Below, in pieces: positions 21,183-32,473 of a stretch of DNA of 64,000 bases. A program made the translations under genes and the position numbers. The notes under the pieces were generated by a model that was given only the letters and a program-made list of their open reading frames with translations, was not told the origin of the DNA and did no database searches. Position 1 is the stretch's first letter. Every line of letters starts with the position of its first letter. This DNA is from Tetrapyrgos nigripes (taxonomy: Eukaryota; Basidiomycota; Agaricomycetes; Agaricales; Campanellaceae), in contig JAACJM010000056.1 in NCBI GenBank assembly GCA_013368315.1, positions 1 to 64,000 of the forward strand. The letters are read 5' to 3'.

Positions 21183-24171
21183 TTATTCCTCCATGTCTAT
21201 ATCCTCCTTCTCGTGCCATTCCTCTTCAATCCTGATATCCTCTGGCATGATTTCAATGTCTCCAAGAGTGCTTGGCCACTTCCTGCTCAGCCTAATAAGT
21301 TCCTGCTCATAGAACTTGAATCCTGTCTTCAAAGCAGCAAGCTTCTCACCAAGCCTGGAAATCTTGGTTTTGGGTGGAATAGGAACCTCGCGATGCCTCA
21401 ATGCATCAAGCTGAAGGTTAAGATTATCCCGCATCCACTTCTTGCTATTCTTAGGATCCAATTCTGATTGGGGAATTCCATCGAGTTCTGACAGTTCCCG
21501 AATCATTGGTATCTTTGACAGCTTCTCCCGCAACTCAGTTTCCCTTCTCACCCTTGCTGCCTCTTTTTCCTGGTTCATCGCCACCATTCGTTGTTGAAAA
21601 TCCACCTGCGCCGCTCATCATTTCGCCTCACAACCACTAGCATCAATCCTGTGTGCCTCTCGTATTATGAAGGTGTGGTCCTCATCCTCAAACAACGCGT
21701 TCATGAATGATAATGTATTGTTCTGTGAATACATAGCTTCAGCATTGTACTGATGCAACGTTAAAGCTTGCCGTCCACGCGTGGTGACACGAAAGTGTCC
21801 AAGAAGACCCTCGCTCACATCGTTTGTCGCTGGCATCCATGCCAACCCTCGTTCTTCAACACTGGCTTCATCAATCAACCCCCCCAGAGCAAATTCAGAG
21901 GAAAAACGCGTCCAAGTAGCCAAGGAACCACGAAGAAAAGCGAGAGTGATGGCTTCCAGGTGAGGCAACGTCTTTTTCAAGCGAAATACCTCACCAATGG
22001 CCTCCTTATCATGCCATTCTTTCCTGTCCAGAGTGGCCGTCGAGTGAGATGCATCGTCTCTGAATATTAATTGTGGATCGTCAAGAAGGTTTTGTATGTG
22101 AGCTCGGACTTCTGCGTGGAGTGGTCCTAGGTCTAACGCGTTTGTTTCACCAGCTCCAGGTCCTCATACAATATCCATATATGGCTTTGATACCATGTTG
22201 GTGTACAGTGCCATTGCACACAGTTCGGTAACTGTCAGAGAAGATTTTTCTCGATGTTTGTCTGCAAGATGTTGGCTTTGCTGTAAGGTAAATCTTCCAG
22301 GTATTCGATGTACTTCGGGAGCTGAAGAATGGTTTCCAAAGCAGCCTGCCCATGGCTACCAAATCGTGTCTTGCTTGTCACTGGAAAGCGCCTTCCAAAA
22401 ACGTTCACATGTACGTCTCCTTGTCCCTTCTTGTCATCTTTGTTCTCAAACAAAGCACTGGCCAAATCCATAGCCTTAGCACCACCACATGTCGATTCCT
22501 CGAATGCTTTTTGCTCCAACTTGGAGAGTTTGTCGAGGTTCTTTCCGGGTTCAAAGACCTTGAGAAGAATTGTGGCGTTGGACTTGTTGGCGAGAAGAAT
22601 AGGTGCGTCGACATCAAGTTTTGCCCACTCTGCCATCATCTCCGTGTTTCCTCCCTTGAAACTATTCTGATCCTTGTGCATGCAGCACCCAGCCCAGATG
22701 AACAAGTCTAGTTCCCTCTTGTCCTCAGCTGACAACTTGTCATATTCCTCCTGTCCCAAGTCCTTCAAAATCTCGTCCATCAATGCATTATCCCTCTTGG
22801 ACTTTTCCAGATCAGAAAGAGTCTCCCATGCTTCGTACCCGCCTGCCTCTTCTATCTTTTTTGTGTTCCATGATGCGAGGTAAAGTACCAAGTCACCAAA
22901 CTCTATCTGCTGCTTCTCACCCAACTTCTTCATGCCCAGCTCTGCAATCAACTCGGTCTTTTCCATTCCCGAATCCCTTCAGCAGTGGCTTTCTCGTTGT
23001 TAGCGTGATCACCACTCATACCCTTCAAAACCCGAAGAAAATCAACAGTTCTAAATTGGCGGTTCAGGCGCTGGGCCAGAGGACTTCGGTTGAAGATGTC
23101 TTCTAATTCGGCAAGTAGCTCTTTCCAAGTATTGACAGAGCCTTCACTGGTGTGGTCGTTGGGTGAAACAAGGCAGAAAAAACGTATGCGAGGCTTCAAG
23201 ACACCGTCATTGTCATAATTGGTTGAGTGTACTATGCCATGTTTAGCCTCATAGTTTTGTTTTCAGTGAGATGTGCTGTCTTGACTGATGGTTGTTCCTA
23301 GGAAGTGGTCAATATACTGGGCTTATTCCACACGGTAAGATGTTACCTTTTGTGTTTAGGATTTTGTACCCCAACTGTATTTTGGCGGCAACTCCTCCCT
23401 CTAGAACAATCTGAGAAACAGTTCGACGACTGATGCCGTAGTCTAACTGAATACCAAAGGTGCGTCCCATTATCCTCATAATCTTCCCAACTTTTGCTCT
23501 GGAACAACCCACTGAAACCATTTCCCTAGCCAACTCTCTGCACTTCATGGAATAAGCACGGCCTCTCCCCCGACAACAATTAGCGACATTGATTGTCCGT
23601 TCACGAGCCACTGCACGATGTTGTAGGCGCTCCAACCTTTCCGCTTTGCATGCAAGAGCATATATTTGCTCACAAAGCACCTGCTGCTGTTCGCTATGAA
23701 GGTATGCAGCACACTTCCCATCCTTGACCTGTTTCAACAATTTCGTTCGGTCAGTGAGGAAATCCTCCTTCCTCTTTCGCAACTCTGTTTCCAATGAGTA
23801 TAATCTTGTCCGGTACGCCTTCATCTCCCCTTCTAGTCTCGCTAAATTGGCCCTCACCCCTTGGTATTTCTGTTTGTATCTCCGTAAGCTGTGCCGAGTA
23901 CTTTCCAGTGTCAAAGCTTTCTGAGCTGGTGAGAGGTGTTTTTTCCATTGGAATATGTCGTAAAGGTTCCCAAGGGAGTGCGAGTATATGGTTTTGACGA
24001 CGGTTGCTCTGAAGCAGAAGTTTTAGGGGAAGCATGGTTGTCAATGCCGCTGTTGGGCTCGTCGTCATTTTCTTTGTTGTGGCGTTTAGCTCGGGCTCTA
24101 GCGAGTGCTTCTATCTGCTTTCCGGACTTCTGGTTGAGAGTTCGATGTTTTTGGTTCTTGGTGTTGCCCAT
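21183..24171 (-). pseudogene. Large transposase-like protein of an unnamed Agaricomycete family, with stops
   Basis: Start MGNTKNQKHRTLNQKSGKQ at 24171. Then a basic linker, a coiled coil (about 23640-23900: LEGEMKAYRTRLYSLETELR), a helix-turn-helix-like part CRELAREMVSVGCSRAKVGK with ISRRTVSQIVLEGGVAAKIQ (about 23380-23560), and after an intron GTTISQDSTSH (about 23265-23300), whose Asp may be the first catalytic acidic residue. Then come LNRQFRTVDFLRVLKGMSGD, FGDLVLYLASWNTKKIEEAG, LDLFIWAGCCMHKDQNSFKG, DKKGQGDVHVNVFG and AWMPATNDVSEGLLGHFRV, and a tail ending at 21183. I remember this family as a frequent 'hypothetical protein' in mushrooms; the transposase role is inferred from the flanking TIRs. 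Lesions: an indel near 23960 and TGA stops at 23263-23265, 22164-22166, 21618-21620 and 21615-21617, each apparently replacing CGA. Confidence 0.7.
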
Positions 24172-24199
24172 GCGCGCACCCGTTGCATACATACTAGGT

Positions 24200-24690
24200 T
24201 GAGCAATAGGTTGTAGTTTGGTTGTAGTATAATACTATTTTCTGCTTTTTTCCTGTTCAGGGGCCAGCTATACGTGTTTTAGACATTAATTACTCACTAT
24301 AGCTTGTCTGTATTAGTCCTCAACTAGACGTACATAAGATATGAAGCTTTTCGAGGAGGAGGTCGATTTTTTACGTGCGGCAAAGCGTGACAATTCGCGT
24401 GACATAACGTGTCTGTGACTTTAATGAGAAAACGCCGTCTTTTGCAGTTTTTGTAGGGAAAATCTTTCCAAACTCGCGTCATTTTCCAAAAATTTTAAAC
24501 AAACTTTGTCTAATAAAGATTATCTAGGTCCGCGACAGAGGGTTTGATCCAAAACTGACTTTCGGCAGAGCAGCTACGTGACGAAAATGAGATTTCTGAA
24601 AACCCTCTGTCCCGGCACTAGATATTCAGAAAAAAATACATTCTGTCTACTCAAATAAAGGATACAACTTTATCTACGAAGAATTTATCG
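24200..24690. other. Non-coding right internal part of the long-TIR transposon
   Basis: AT-rich, no open frame of note. It lies upstream of the transposase start and so presumably held its promoter. Confidence 0.4.
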
Positions 24691-24883
24691 GGCGGACAAT
24701 TGTCCCTCACAGAGGCAGTGGCAGTGTTGCTTTGTCAGCAAGCGGGCTCTGGTGCGAGTGCCCACCACCATTACTTGGGCCCTACATACAGGTTTGATCA
24801 CTGGACAAGTTGAAAGGTCGGCTCTGTGTCGGCTTCCCATGAGCTCGCCTCTAGTGAATGGGAAGCCCAGGACCCCCATCAGT

Positions 24884-25542
24884 TGGTATCTTTTGAATAG
24901 TCAGAACCATTGAGGAATACAGCAGATTGCTTTGCAGTGAAGTAACTTCAATTTCTCCAAAATTTCTCCCCCTATTCACATCAATTCAAGGTGTGCAGCA
25001 TCAATGGCCATAAGTGAGTCATGGTGTCACTCATTCCAAATGTTGCTCTCCTCATAACCTGCTGAATAAAATAAGTATAATGAGCAGTGACAGATCATTG
25101 GCACAACATTTCTGAATTTTCAAGTTTGTCTGTAAATAGAGGGACAGTCATAATTTTGAGATACAGGTATTTAATAGAGACCTTGCGCAGAGCCAACAGC
25201 TGCCAACCGTTGCGCAGATTTGAATTGGAAAATGACATCATAGCCAGCCATATCAATTCAAATCTGCGCAACGGTTGGCAGCCGTTGGCTCTGCGCAAGG
25301 TCTCTAATAGGATAGGCAAGACAGTACAGTTAGTGAATATGCAGCAAACAAGGTTCACTAAGGTTACAGACAGAAGAAATGGCGACTACGGGGCAATTAC
25401 AAGCCAAACAAACAGCGGAGTTTACAGTAGATATGTATGTATGTGGTGCGAGGTTCATGTATTTATAACTCAGCTTGAGTTGTTTGTCCCGCGCAGTTGG
25501 TTACAACAGTCTGTCAGCGTTTACTTACGACCACCGTTAAGG
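24884..25542. other. Promoter-side intergenic region of the 4-TM gene
   Basis: No gene recognised; holds the palindromic MITE. The open frame across it is a by-product of the palindrome. Confidence 0.4.
25177..25304. mobile_element. Palindromic MITE with TAATA target duplication
   Basis: 128 bp: arms 25177-25227 and 25254-25304, 51 bp with one mismatch, beginning GAGACCTTGCGCAGAGCC and ending GGCTCTGCGCAAGGTCTC, around a 26-base centre. TAATA flanks both sides (25172-25176 and 25305-25309). It lies about 240 bases upstream of the 4-TM gene start, so it may influence that promoter. No coding capacity of its own. Confidence 0.8.
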
Positions 25543-26461
25543 ATGCGCAAGATATCCTACGTCCTTACTTTCATAGCAGTCACTATCAGCTTGGTCTTTG
25601 TACGTATCCATTTCTCTTTCATTAACCCTTCTACTCACTCCTCTTTGTAGACCATCCTCGCTGCTCGTCGAACAGACTGGCAAGTACTCCCCCAACCGTG
25701 ACCCACCCAACTCCCCCAACCACTCACTTTCCACCCAGGCTCGTCCTCAAAACCCCTCTCATCGTCGACAATGCCCAGCTTACAACCTGGTTCGGCCTCC
25801 ACTCCCAATGTCAACGCATAAGCTACGACTCTCCCAACTCCCACGGCGAACTCTCAACCAAATGCCGCCGATTTCCTACACGCGTCCAAGATGCTTGTGA
25901 AAAGGAAAATGGTGGATTCTGCACTGCATGGACTAGTGCGGGGTACGCTATGGAGCTTTCTATAGGGTTTGCTGCCATTTCGTTGTTTACTATTCTTATT
26001 GGGTTGAGTACTGGGTCGAGGAGGAGGAGGATTTGGAAGGCTGTGGCTGGGTTGATCTCGTTGCATGGTGCGTACTGTCTACTGTCTTCTGTCTTCCATC
26101 GTTTCTCGAGATACGTGAATTGTGGTACTTACTTATCGCTATTCGCTTTCATCCCGCAGCCACTTTTGGCATCATCGCATTCGGTATCGTTACCGATGTC
26201 AACCGTACAGGTGCCTATCCCGGCTTGGAATACGCGAAGCCAGGTGAGTGGGGCCAGGCAGTTCTAGCTCAATGGCGAAATTATCTCAATAATGGCTAAA
26301 ACCCCTCTAATCCCTCTTTAGGCTTCGCCTACGCGAGCAACACCTTCTCTTGGATCTTCTCCGTCCTGATCGCAGCCGCCGTTGTTACTACTGGTATCTC
26401 TGCTGAAAGAGGACACCAGTGGGCTGCTGGGAATAGGGCTTATCGTCGTATTGATGGTTGA
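25543..26461 (+). CDS. Four-TM membrane protein, claudin/SUR7-like
   Basis: Five exons (25543-25599, 25651-25679, 25739-26067, 26160-26243, 26322-26461) join to 639 nt, 212 aa plus stop. The start MRKISYVLTFIAVTISLVF is TM1 or a signal anchor. A Cys-containing extracellular loop follows (SQCQRISYDSP, CENENGG-like CEKENGGFCTAW). TM2 is around SIGFAAISLFTILIGL, TM3 around AVAGLISLHATFGIIAFG, TM4 around WIFSVLIAAAVVTTGIS, then a short basic tail RAYRRIDG. The topology and Cys loop resemble SUR7/PalI/claudin-like proteins of the fungal plasma membrane; this is by architecture only. The second intron uses a GC donor (GCAAGT at 25680): only that junction keeps the frame (DW|LVLKTPL). It converges with the ABC transporter gene. 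Confidence 0.8.
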
Positions 26462-26821
26462 TCACTTCCTCCCGACTTCAATTCTATTTCTCTATCCTCA
26501 AGCCGCCTATTTTACTTACTTTTTCTTACGAACCCCATTCACGTACTTACAATTACTTCACGCACTCCTCAGAACATATACGATTTTCTGAATAAACTCA
26601 TCAGTGTCATTGAAGGACGTTGACGAGTCCTGTATCTACATATCTACTTTCAAGCTTGTACTTTACACACATTGGAAATTGTTTGTTCGCAACGTCAACC
26701 TGGTTCGCTACGCAATTGTCAAGAGTTAATTCTACACAGTTGCGATAATATATAAACCCCAACTTGAAGTACTACATAAATACATACATACATCGAGTCC
26801 ATCCCATCCTTTCTTTTTTAT
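26462..26821. other. Intergenic region between convergent genes
   Basis: AT-rich 3' flanks of the 4-TM gene and the ABC transporter gene. No coding signal. ATAATATATAAACC at about 26744 is TATA-like but faces no gene. Confidence 0.5.
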
Positions 26822-29800
26822 TTACAGCTCTTGAACCCTCAGCAACCCATCCAACTCCTTCACCCTCTCCTTCCACTTCTCCGCTTCCTTCAGCCTCTTC
26901 TCCAACAACGCCATCTCCTTCAACTCAGTCGCCGTTCCCGATCTCGAAAGTTGTCCATTCCCACCTAACCCATCCAATCCTTTAAGGTCACTACTCCCTA
27001 CACTGAAAGGATTAACATCTTCCAATGTCCATTTCCCAGTCCCATCTCCGTGAATGGTTAATAGTTGAGTATGATACTTTGCCAATGCAGGTCGGAGGGA
27101 GATGGTTATGAGGGTGATGCCTAGCTTTTTGGCGTATTCGTACATGCGGCCTTCGACGTCGGAGGAGACGGCTGAAGTGCATTCTACATGGAATAAGAAC
27201 GGTGACTTAGCAAATCAGAGACGACTCGAATAAGTAAGACAAAACTCACCGTCTAGAATGACAAACTTGGGTCTATGATAAAACACTCTAGCCATCGCCA
27301 TCCTCTGTTTTTCACCTATACACAGATTAATAAAATTTAGATAAAACCAGAGCAAGAGATACTCACCACCAGACAACACATCTCTCCACTCCTTCCTCGT
27401 AACCCATCCTCCTTCTCTTTCAGGTAAATAAGCCAGATACACAGATTCGAGGATTTCTCGAAGAGTCGGTTTAACCGCTCTCTTGTCCTTGTCTTTCGTT
27501 GCACCTGACCGGCCAGCTGCTGAGGCAGATTCATTGTTCTTCTCCTGCTTCAGCTCAACAACGTCTTCATGAGCCTGAGCCTGGGCCTCCTGAGTCCATC
27601 CAAACTCCCTCGCATCACCCTCCTTCTCAACGCCTCTTGCTCCTCCTATGCCTCCAGTTTCACTTTCAACCCTCTCTACAAACTTGACATACGAATCCGG
27701 ATAGATGACTTGGTCTAGTAAGGATCCAGTGGGCATATATGCTCGTTGAGGGATGACCATGAGTGCTTTTCTTCCCTTTCCATTTCCCTTGCCTGTCTTG
27801 GTGTCGGGTTCATCTCGAGGACGAATGACCATGGGTTTCTCATCGTCGTCGTCGTCGTCGTCGTCATCGTCATCTTCATCGTCGTCGTCATTCTTCCTTT
27901 CTGCACGTCCCTCCCCCTCATTCAATCCCCTCCACAGCCCCGCCAACACCCTCGCAACCGCAGTCTTCCCAACCCCATTACTCCCCGTAATCATCAAATG
28001 TTCACCTTCACCTGCTTTCAACCTAAACGTCAAATTCTTCACGAGCAAATGTTCTTCTGGCGTCAATGAACCATCTCCTTCTCCTTCTCCTGGTTCTTTG
28101 TCTCGTGAGTAGTAATCCTCGATATCATCCTCTATATCCTCCAGCGTGAATATCTGCGACTGGGAATGAGATTGGGGTGACATGGACATGCTCATGGCAA
28201 CGCCTGAGGATGCTGAGACGGAGGAGAGTCGTCTTCTCGAGGATGAGCGCTGTGGTTGTGGCTGTTCCCTACTTTCTCTACCCTTACCCTTCCCTCCACT
28301 TCCAGGAACACCAACATCCACATTCCTCAACTCGATCACGTCGTTGTCTTCTGCTTTTCTTTCTTGCTCTTCCAGAGAGCGCGGAGAATGCTCATACCCC
28401 ACAGCATACAACTCACTGATCAACCCCGCCACTCTCGACGTGACACCTTTGAGTTCGAGGATATCTTTGTAGGCGTACATGAGTCGACCACCTGCGTCTG
28501 CGAGGGAGAGAAGGAGACGGCGATTGGAGATGTATGTTTCGGTGCGGAGCGATATGTCGCGCGTTGCTGATGATGATGATGACCCAGAGGAGGAGGAAGA
28601 TGAATGACTACGAGTGATGAGGAGCGGAACAGCTATCAACCCATATCCAGCTGCAGACCAAAGGTATTTGATAACATAGTCTTCTGTCCATTCGTACGCG
28701 ATTCGGACCTGTAACACTATACATGAACAATAGCAATAGAGAGTAATAATGCTTTGACCGACCTTGTAAACCCCATTGACATGCCTAATCAACTTCTTGT
28801 ACGCGTTACTCAGAATCCCCTTTTCCCTTTCTCCACCATTATAAAACGCCACTTCCTCACTCTCCCTACCCACTCTCCCCACCCCATTTCGCCATTCACC
28901 CTCCAATTTAGCTTCCATAGCCGCCATGGAACCAAAAGCGGGTGTAGCGGCTTTGAGAATTCGTACAGTTGCCCAATAGGTGGTGAAGAGTAGGATGGTA
29001 CCTCTAAATCCAAGTGAACGTGAAAGTTGGGAGGTAAAGAGTATAAGATCGAGAGAGGGTTTCATGATGTTCCCGTATAACCCACTGACGGCTTCAGCCC
29101 AGGCTTCAACGTCGGCAGTGATGTACTGGTCTGCGCCTTGGATAGATTCACTTGGTTCATCGCCGTCAGAGGAAGAAGCACCCTGGCTCCCTTGTTGTTG
29201 TTGGATACGGTAGTACCGTACATGCGGGTACTTTGACAAGTACAGAGCGTGGATGAAGGATGTCAATCTGGTTCGGAGACGAATGGCGAGTGTGGATTGG
29301 AGGTGTTTGAGCATGACGTTGGTGTAGGTGCTCGGAACGGCGAGAGCGAACCAGAGGACGAGGCCGCGAGCGAATGCTTTTGCATCTGCGCGGACGAGGT
29401 CACGGACGATACGGCCGTCGAGTCTGGCGACGAGTATACTGAGATAGGTGCGTATGACGAGGAAGAAGGAGTGTAAGAGAACAGTCAAAGTTTCCTTTGA
29501 CTTGAGTGATGGAATGGCTATACGGAAAAGTAGAGCAGACAGGGTCTTTGTAAAGTTGTTATCGAGATTCTGAAAGTATTTTGCATTTCTCTCGATTTCA
29601 TCGTTGGAGGTTTCTTTGAGATTTACTTTGCTGATTCGGTTGGAGTAGGGAACGAGGAGGGTTTTTGAGCCGTCCTTTGCTTGGATGTAGACCTGCTGGA
29701 GGACTTGAGAGAGCTGGGACTGGGATAAGGGCTGTCTCCATGCGACACTGATTTTTTTAGAGTATCTGAGGAGGAGAATTATGAGCAGGGCAACAGAAGC

Positions 29801-29848
29801 TGCTTTTGCCTGGCCTTGACGTTCCCGTAGGGTTGAAAGAACGGCCAT
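26822..29848 (-). CDS. Peroxisomal-type ABC half-transporter (ABCD/PXA family)
   Basis: Likely imports long-chain fatty acyl-CoA into peroxisomes as a dimer, as yeast Pxa1/Pxa2 do. At least three introns are visible: 28709-28762 (in frame, VYK|VRIAYEWTEDYV), 27316-27366 (LSGG|EKQRM) and 27184-27249 (VILD|ECTSAVSS). The N-terminal half is the ABCD membrane domain, with FFLVIRTYLSILVARLDGRI and SKYPHVRYYRIQ. The nucleotide-binding domain has Walker A GSNGVGKTA, signature LSGGEKQRMAMARVF, Walker B FVILDE and a C-terminal SLRPALAKYHTQLL (H-loop region unusual). Between the two halves and inside the nucleotide-binding domain are long low-complexity insertions, including a run of about 18 acidic residues just after Walker A (27840-27895). 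The start at 29848 gives MAVLSTLRERQGQAKAASVA before the first helix. Confidence 0.9.
27840..27895. repeat. CGT/CAT-type trinucleotide repeat coding for an acidic run
   Basis: Short tandem CGT repeats with TCATCGTC interruptions on the plus strand, read as GAC/GAT/GAA on the minus strand. They encode the Asp/Glu run in the ABC transporter and are likely length-variable. Confidence 0.8.
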
Positions 29849-31014
29849 GGTTCAGTCCACGCATCGTCTGCTACATCCCCTGAGCCCCTTTTCATGTGAT
29901 TGTGTGATGTCATGTTATTTTCCGGGACGGAGCTAATAAAAAATACTAACTACATACACAGTTGCGCTGACACCTCGTCCTCAACCCATTCGAGAAACCC
30001 ACCAACCCATCCAGTCGAAGATCATCAATCATCCCTTAGGCCTCATCGTCATCCCCAAAGGTTTGGAGGGATAACCAATACTTGTAGATATTATTTCATC
30101 TCCTGGGCACTAGTGAACTTGATAAGGGCTGGTCGCAAATAATCCGATAGATCTCAATCACTACAAAGCAACTATAATTGTACATATGTACTTCATTTAT
30201 TCTGCATTTGACAAAGAATCTTCCCTAATAGTAAGAGTCTGAGACCAATTCCCAGAAATAGTCGGAGTTGGTCTTGACTGTAAGGTAGAAGTCACTGTTG
30301 TTCTGTGGACCCCTGTCACATGCCTATCACACTTCCATTTTAGGCAGCCCATACTTTCAAAATTCGTTAAAAAGTCTTCCAGGTCAACAATACACTATCG
30401 CCGCCATGAAAATGTCCGTATATACAATAAATTTCGTTCTATCAAGTTTGGTGCAATTTGCTCAAGAATTGATGACAGAGTAGCTATTATACTAGCAATT
30501 TCTCTACTTTTCAACCTTTCTACTGCTCTATTGCACATTATCCCTCCCTGACGTGTCTGAGAAATAACACATAGGTTTCTGGTATGGTAATTGTGGGGAG
30601 ACAGGGTTTGAATGGTGATAGAGACTTAGTAGCTCGTCCATAAAGCAGCGCGGCGTGCTCTTACTAGGACTAGCAGGAAGTGTCTCGACTCTCAAGAGCA
30701 AAAACTGATGTATGGGAGCTAAAGAGATCTGAAGCACTAGGCGAAGCGTGCTCCTGTGAGTGGTTGCTGGAATGTGTAGAAGTGGTCTGCGCATATGTCA
30801 GACTATGCGATATGTGTAAAGTAGGCAATGAGTCTAGGCAGAGTACGCTGTATTTTGCCTACTACTCTCTGAATTTTTACTTCCTCTCAATTTTTTCTAT
30901 GTCAGGGTATCATTAAGGTCAAAATGAAGAACTTCATGGCAAGATTAGTCTACACCTGTACGCGTAAATATTTGAGACCCTTTTCTACTGAAAAACGCGC
31001 CAAATTTGGGTCTG
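29849..31014. other. Gene-free stretch
   Basis: Promoter side of the ABC transporter and 3' side of the BTB gene. Open frames at 30528-30794 (minus) and 30680-30916 (plus) overlap each other and show no motif. Nothing supported. Confidence 0.4.
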
Positions 31015-31905
31015 TCACGCTGAGTCATCCGAGTCTGACGACCACGGAAGAACGACCTTACAACGTCGGTCTGGACTCTGCATTGAACTTGTCTCCTCTT
31101 CCTCTTGTTGATATACAGCACCATCCTTGCTGGCTCGTGACAACTCATCTGCAAACTCTGTTTCGACGTAACGGCCCAAGTCAGCACCGTGACGACGGTT
31201 GGTGTAGGCCTTCAAGTTGTTCCTGCTCGCAGCTTCTCGTGCACGAAACACTCGGACTGCGGCCTCGTATCCAATACTTTTTGCGGTCTCCATTGACAAG
31301 GGACCGTCCTGCGAGACAAGGTCGCTATACCCAGACTTGATCCACGAGCTCACTGAAAACTCCCTGCCCATCAGAATTCTTTCCGTAACATCCATTTCCT
31401 GGCTCGTCAGTTTGTCAATCGCGAACTTTCGGAGAGTCAGAAACCGCCAGAGAGTAGCTAGTTTCAAAATCGACTTCCATTCATCCATTGTTGTTTCATC
31501 TTCTCGCCATGGGATTTGTCTTGGAAGATAAGTCGATGATCATAATGCAGAGTGACACACGTTAAGATGAGATACTCACGAAGGATAAAGAACCTTCAGG
31601 AAACGTCGAAAATCGATGGCTTGTATACCTTCCAGTCTGATCGGGTTCGCGTCGGTGTTTCCCTCGGCTTCCTTATCTCCTTGAGGAAGCGAGAACATGC
31701 TCTCAAAGACCTCTGAACTCTTCGCGAAATGGTATTTTGGTATTTTGAATACCGTGTCTTCAACCTGTTATGGAAGAGAATACACAGCTTGACATTAAGG
31801 ATTCGTGTGCAAAGTGTTAGACGTCAAGGTACTCACCAGAAAGACTACCGTTTCCCAGTAGTAGCTCACGTCCGTTTTCGGGAAACTCGTTTTGGTCGCT
31901 GCCAT
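31015..31905 (-). CDS. BTB/POZ-like protein, paralogue 1
   Basis: Three exons (31905-31837, 31764-31580, 31519-31015) join to 759 nt, 252 aa. The start MAATKTSFPKTDVSYYWETV is short. The BTB-like core follows: VEDTVFKIPKYHFAKSSEVF and NPIRLEGIQAIDFRRFLKVLYPS, then the helical part WKSILKLATLWRFLTLRKFA and IGYEAAVRVFRAREAA typical of the Agaricomycete BTB family, and a Ser/Asp-rich tail. Such proteins mediate protein contacts, often as adaptors of cullin-3 ligases; no partner can be named. It is the first of three related loci here (35700-36306 dead; 40216-41693 with an FG-repeat head). Its 5' part is duplicated at 36715-37034. Confidence 0.8.
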
Positions 31906-32473
31906 CCTGATTTGAATGTTCAGACTCCAGAGCGTCACTAACAATGGATAGAGGTACTTAGGTCTGAGCTCAATGCGGAAAGGAAAGCATGCGAGAAAGA
32001 GAAGAGGAAACACTTATGTCTGCTATCGTTGAAGGGAAGATCTAGAGTCCAAGGACAAACAGGAACGTGTCAAAATGACCTACATAATATCTGGTAGGAC
32101 TAAATCCGGCAATCGCCGTCAACTGCTCGAGCTCGCCTCGAGCTTATAGCCTTATTAGGATGGGCTCCTTCTCGTGTGCCCACGTTTACAAACACGACAA
32201 TGTAGAATATGAGTAGAAAAATGACAGATTGTCAATTCCAACTTCCAACTCGCAAAAATAATACAGACCGAGTGGAATCAGCGAGTCGTCACATGCACTC
32301 CATCTATCAATTACCGTTCCAGCATTCTTCAGTCCAGACGTCGTACAAGTCCAGTGTCTACCACTGGTATCCTGAAGTTTCGCTAGCTTTAGCAGCTAGG
32401 CTACGAGAGGAAGTCACCGCCGTGCCAGGAGTACTAGTATTGTTATCTTCGCGAGAGGCACGAGGGATTCGTG
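31906..32473. other. Intergenic region
   Basis: Promoter of BTB paralogue 1 and 3' flank of the membrane glycoprotein gene. The overlapping plus-strand open frame 32209-32742 is antisense to the glycoprotein tail and not supported. Confidence 0.4.

Larger units (their letters stand above)
20133..24883 (-). mobile_element. Unclassified DNA transposon with long terminal inverted repeats
   Basis: Left arm about 20133-20276 continuing at 20964-21030 (split by a nested element); right arm about 24700-24883. Reverse-complement matches include CAAGCTCATGGGAAGCC with CGAGCTCATGGGAAGCC, and the run CCTTTCAACTTGTCCAGTGA shared exactly. Then come ATCAAACCTG, TAGGGCCCAAGTA, GGTGGTGGGCACTC and a diverging inner part, in total roughly 200-250 bp per arm. 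Between them lies one large gene on the minus strand. Exact ends and target duplication could not be fixed; ACTGAT occurs at both outer edges. The structure is that of an autonomous TIR transposon, now dead. Confidence 0.65.

Noticed and set aside
21213..22883. Plus-strand open frames opposite the transposase-like gene
   Set aside because: The minus strand carries conserved protein text; the plus frames have no motif.
25095..25358. Open frames on both strands across the palindromic MITE
   Set aside because: They mirror each other because of the palindrome and carry no motif.
27840..27895. CGT repeat considered as a CRISPR-like or regulatory array
   Set aside because: It is a simple trinucleotide run inside a coding exon.
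27746..28570. Several plus-strand open frames of 80-119 codons
   Set aside because: They are antisense to the ABC transporter and arise from its low-complexity codons.
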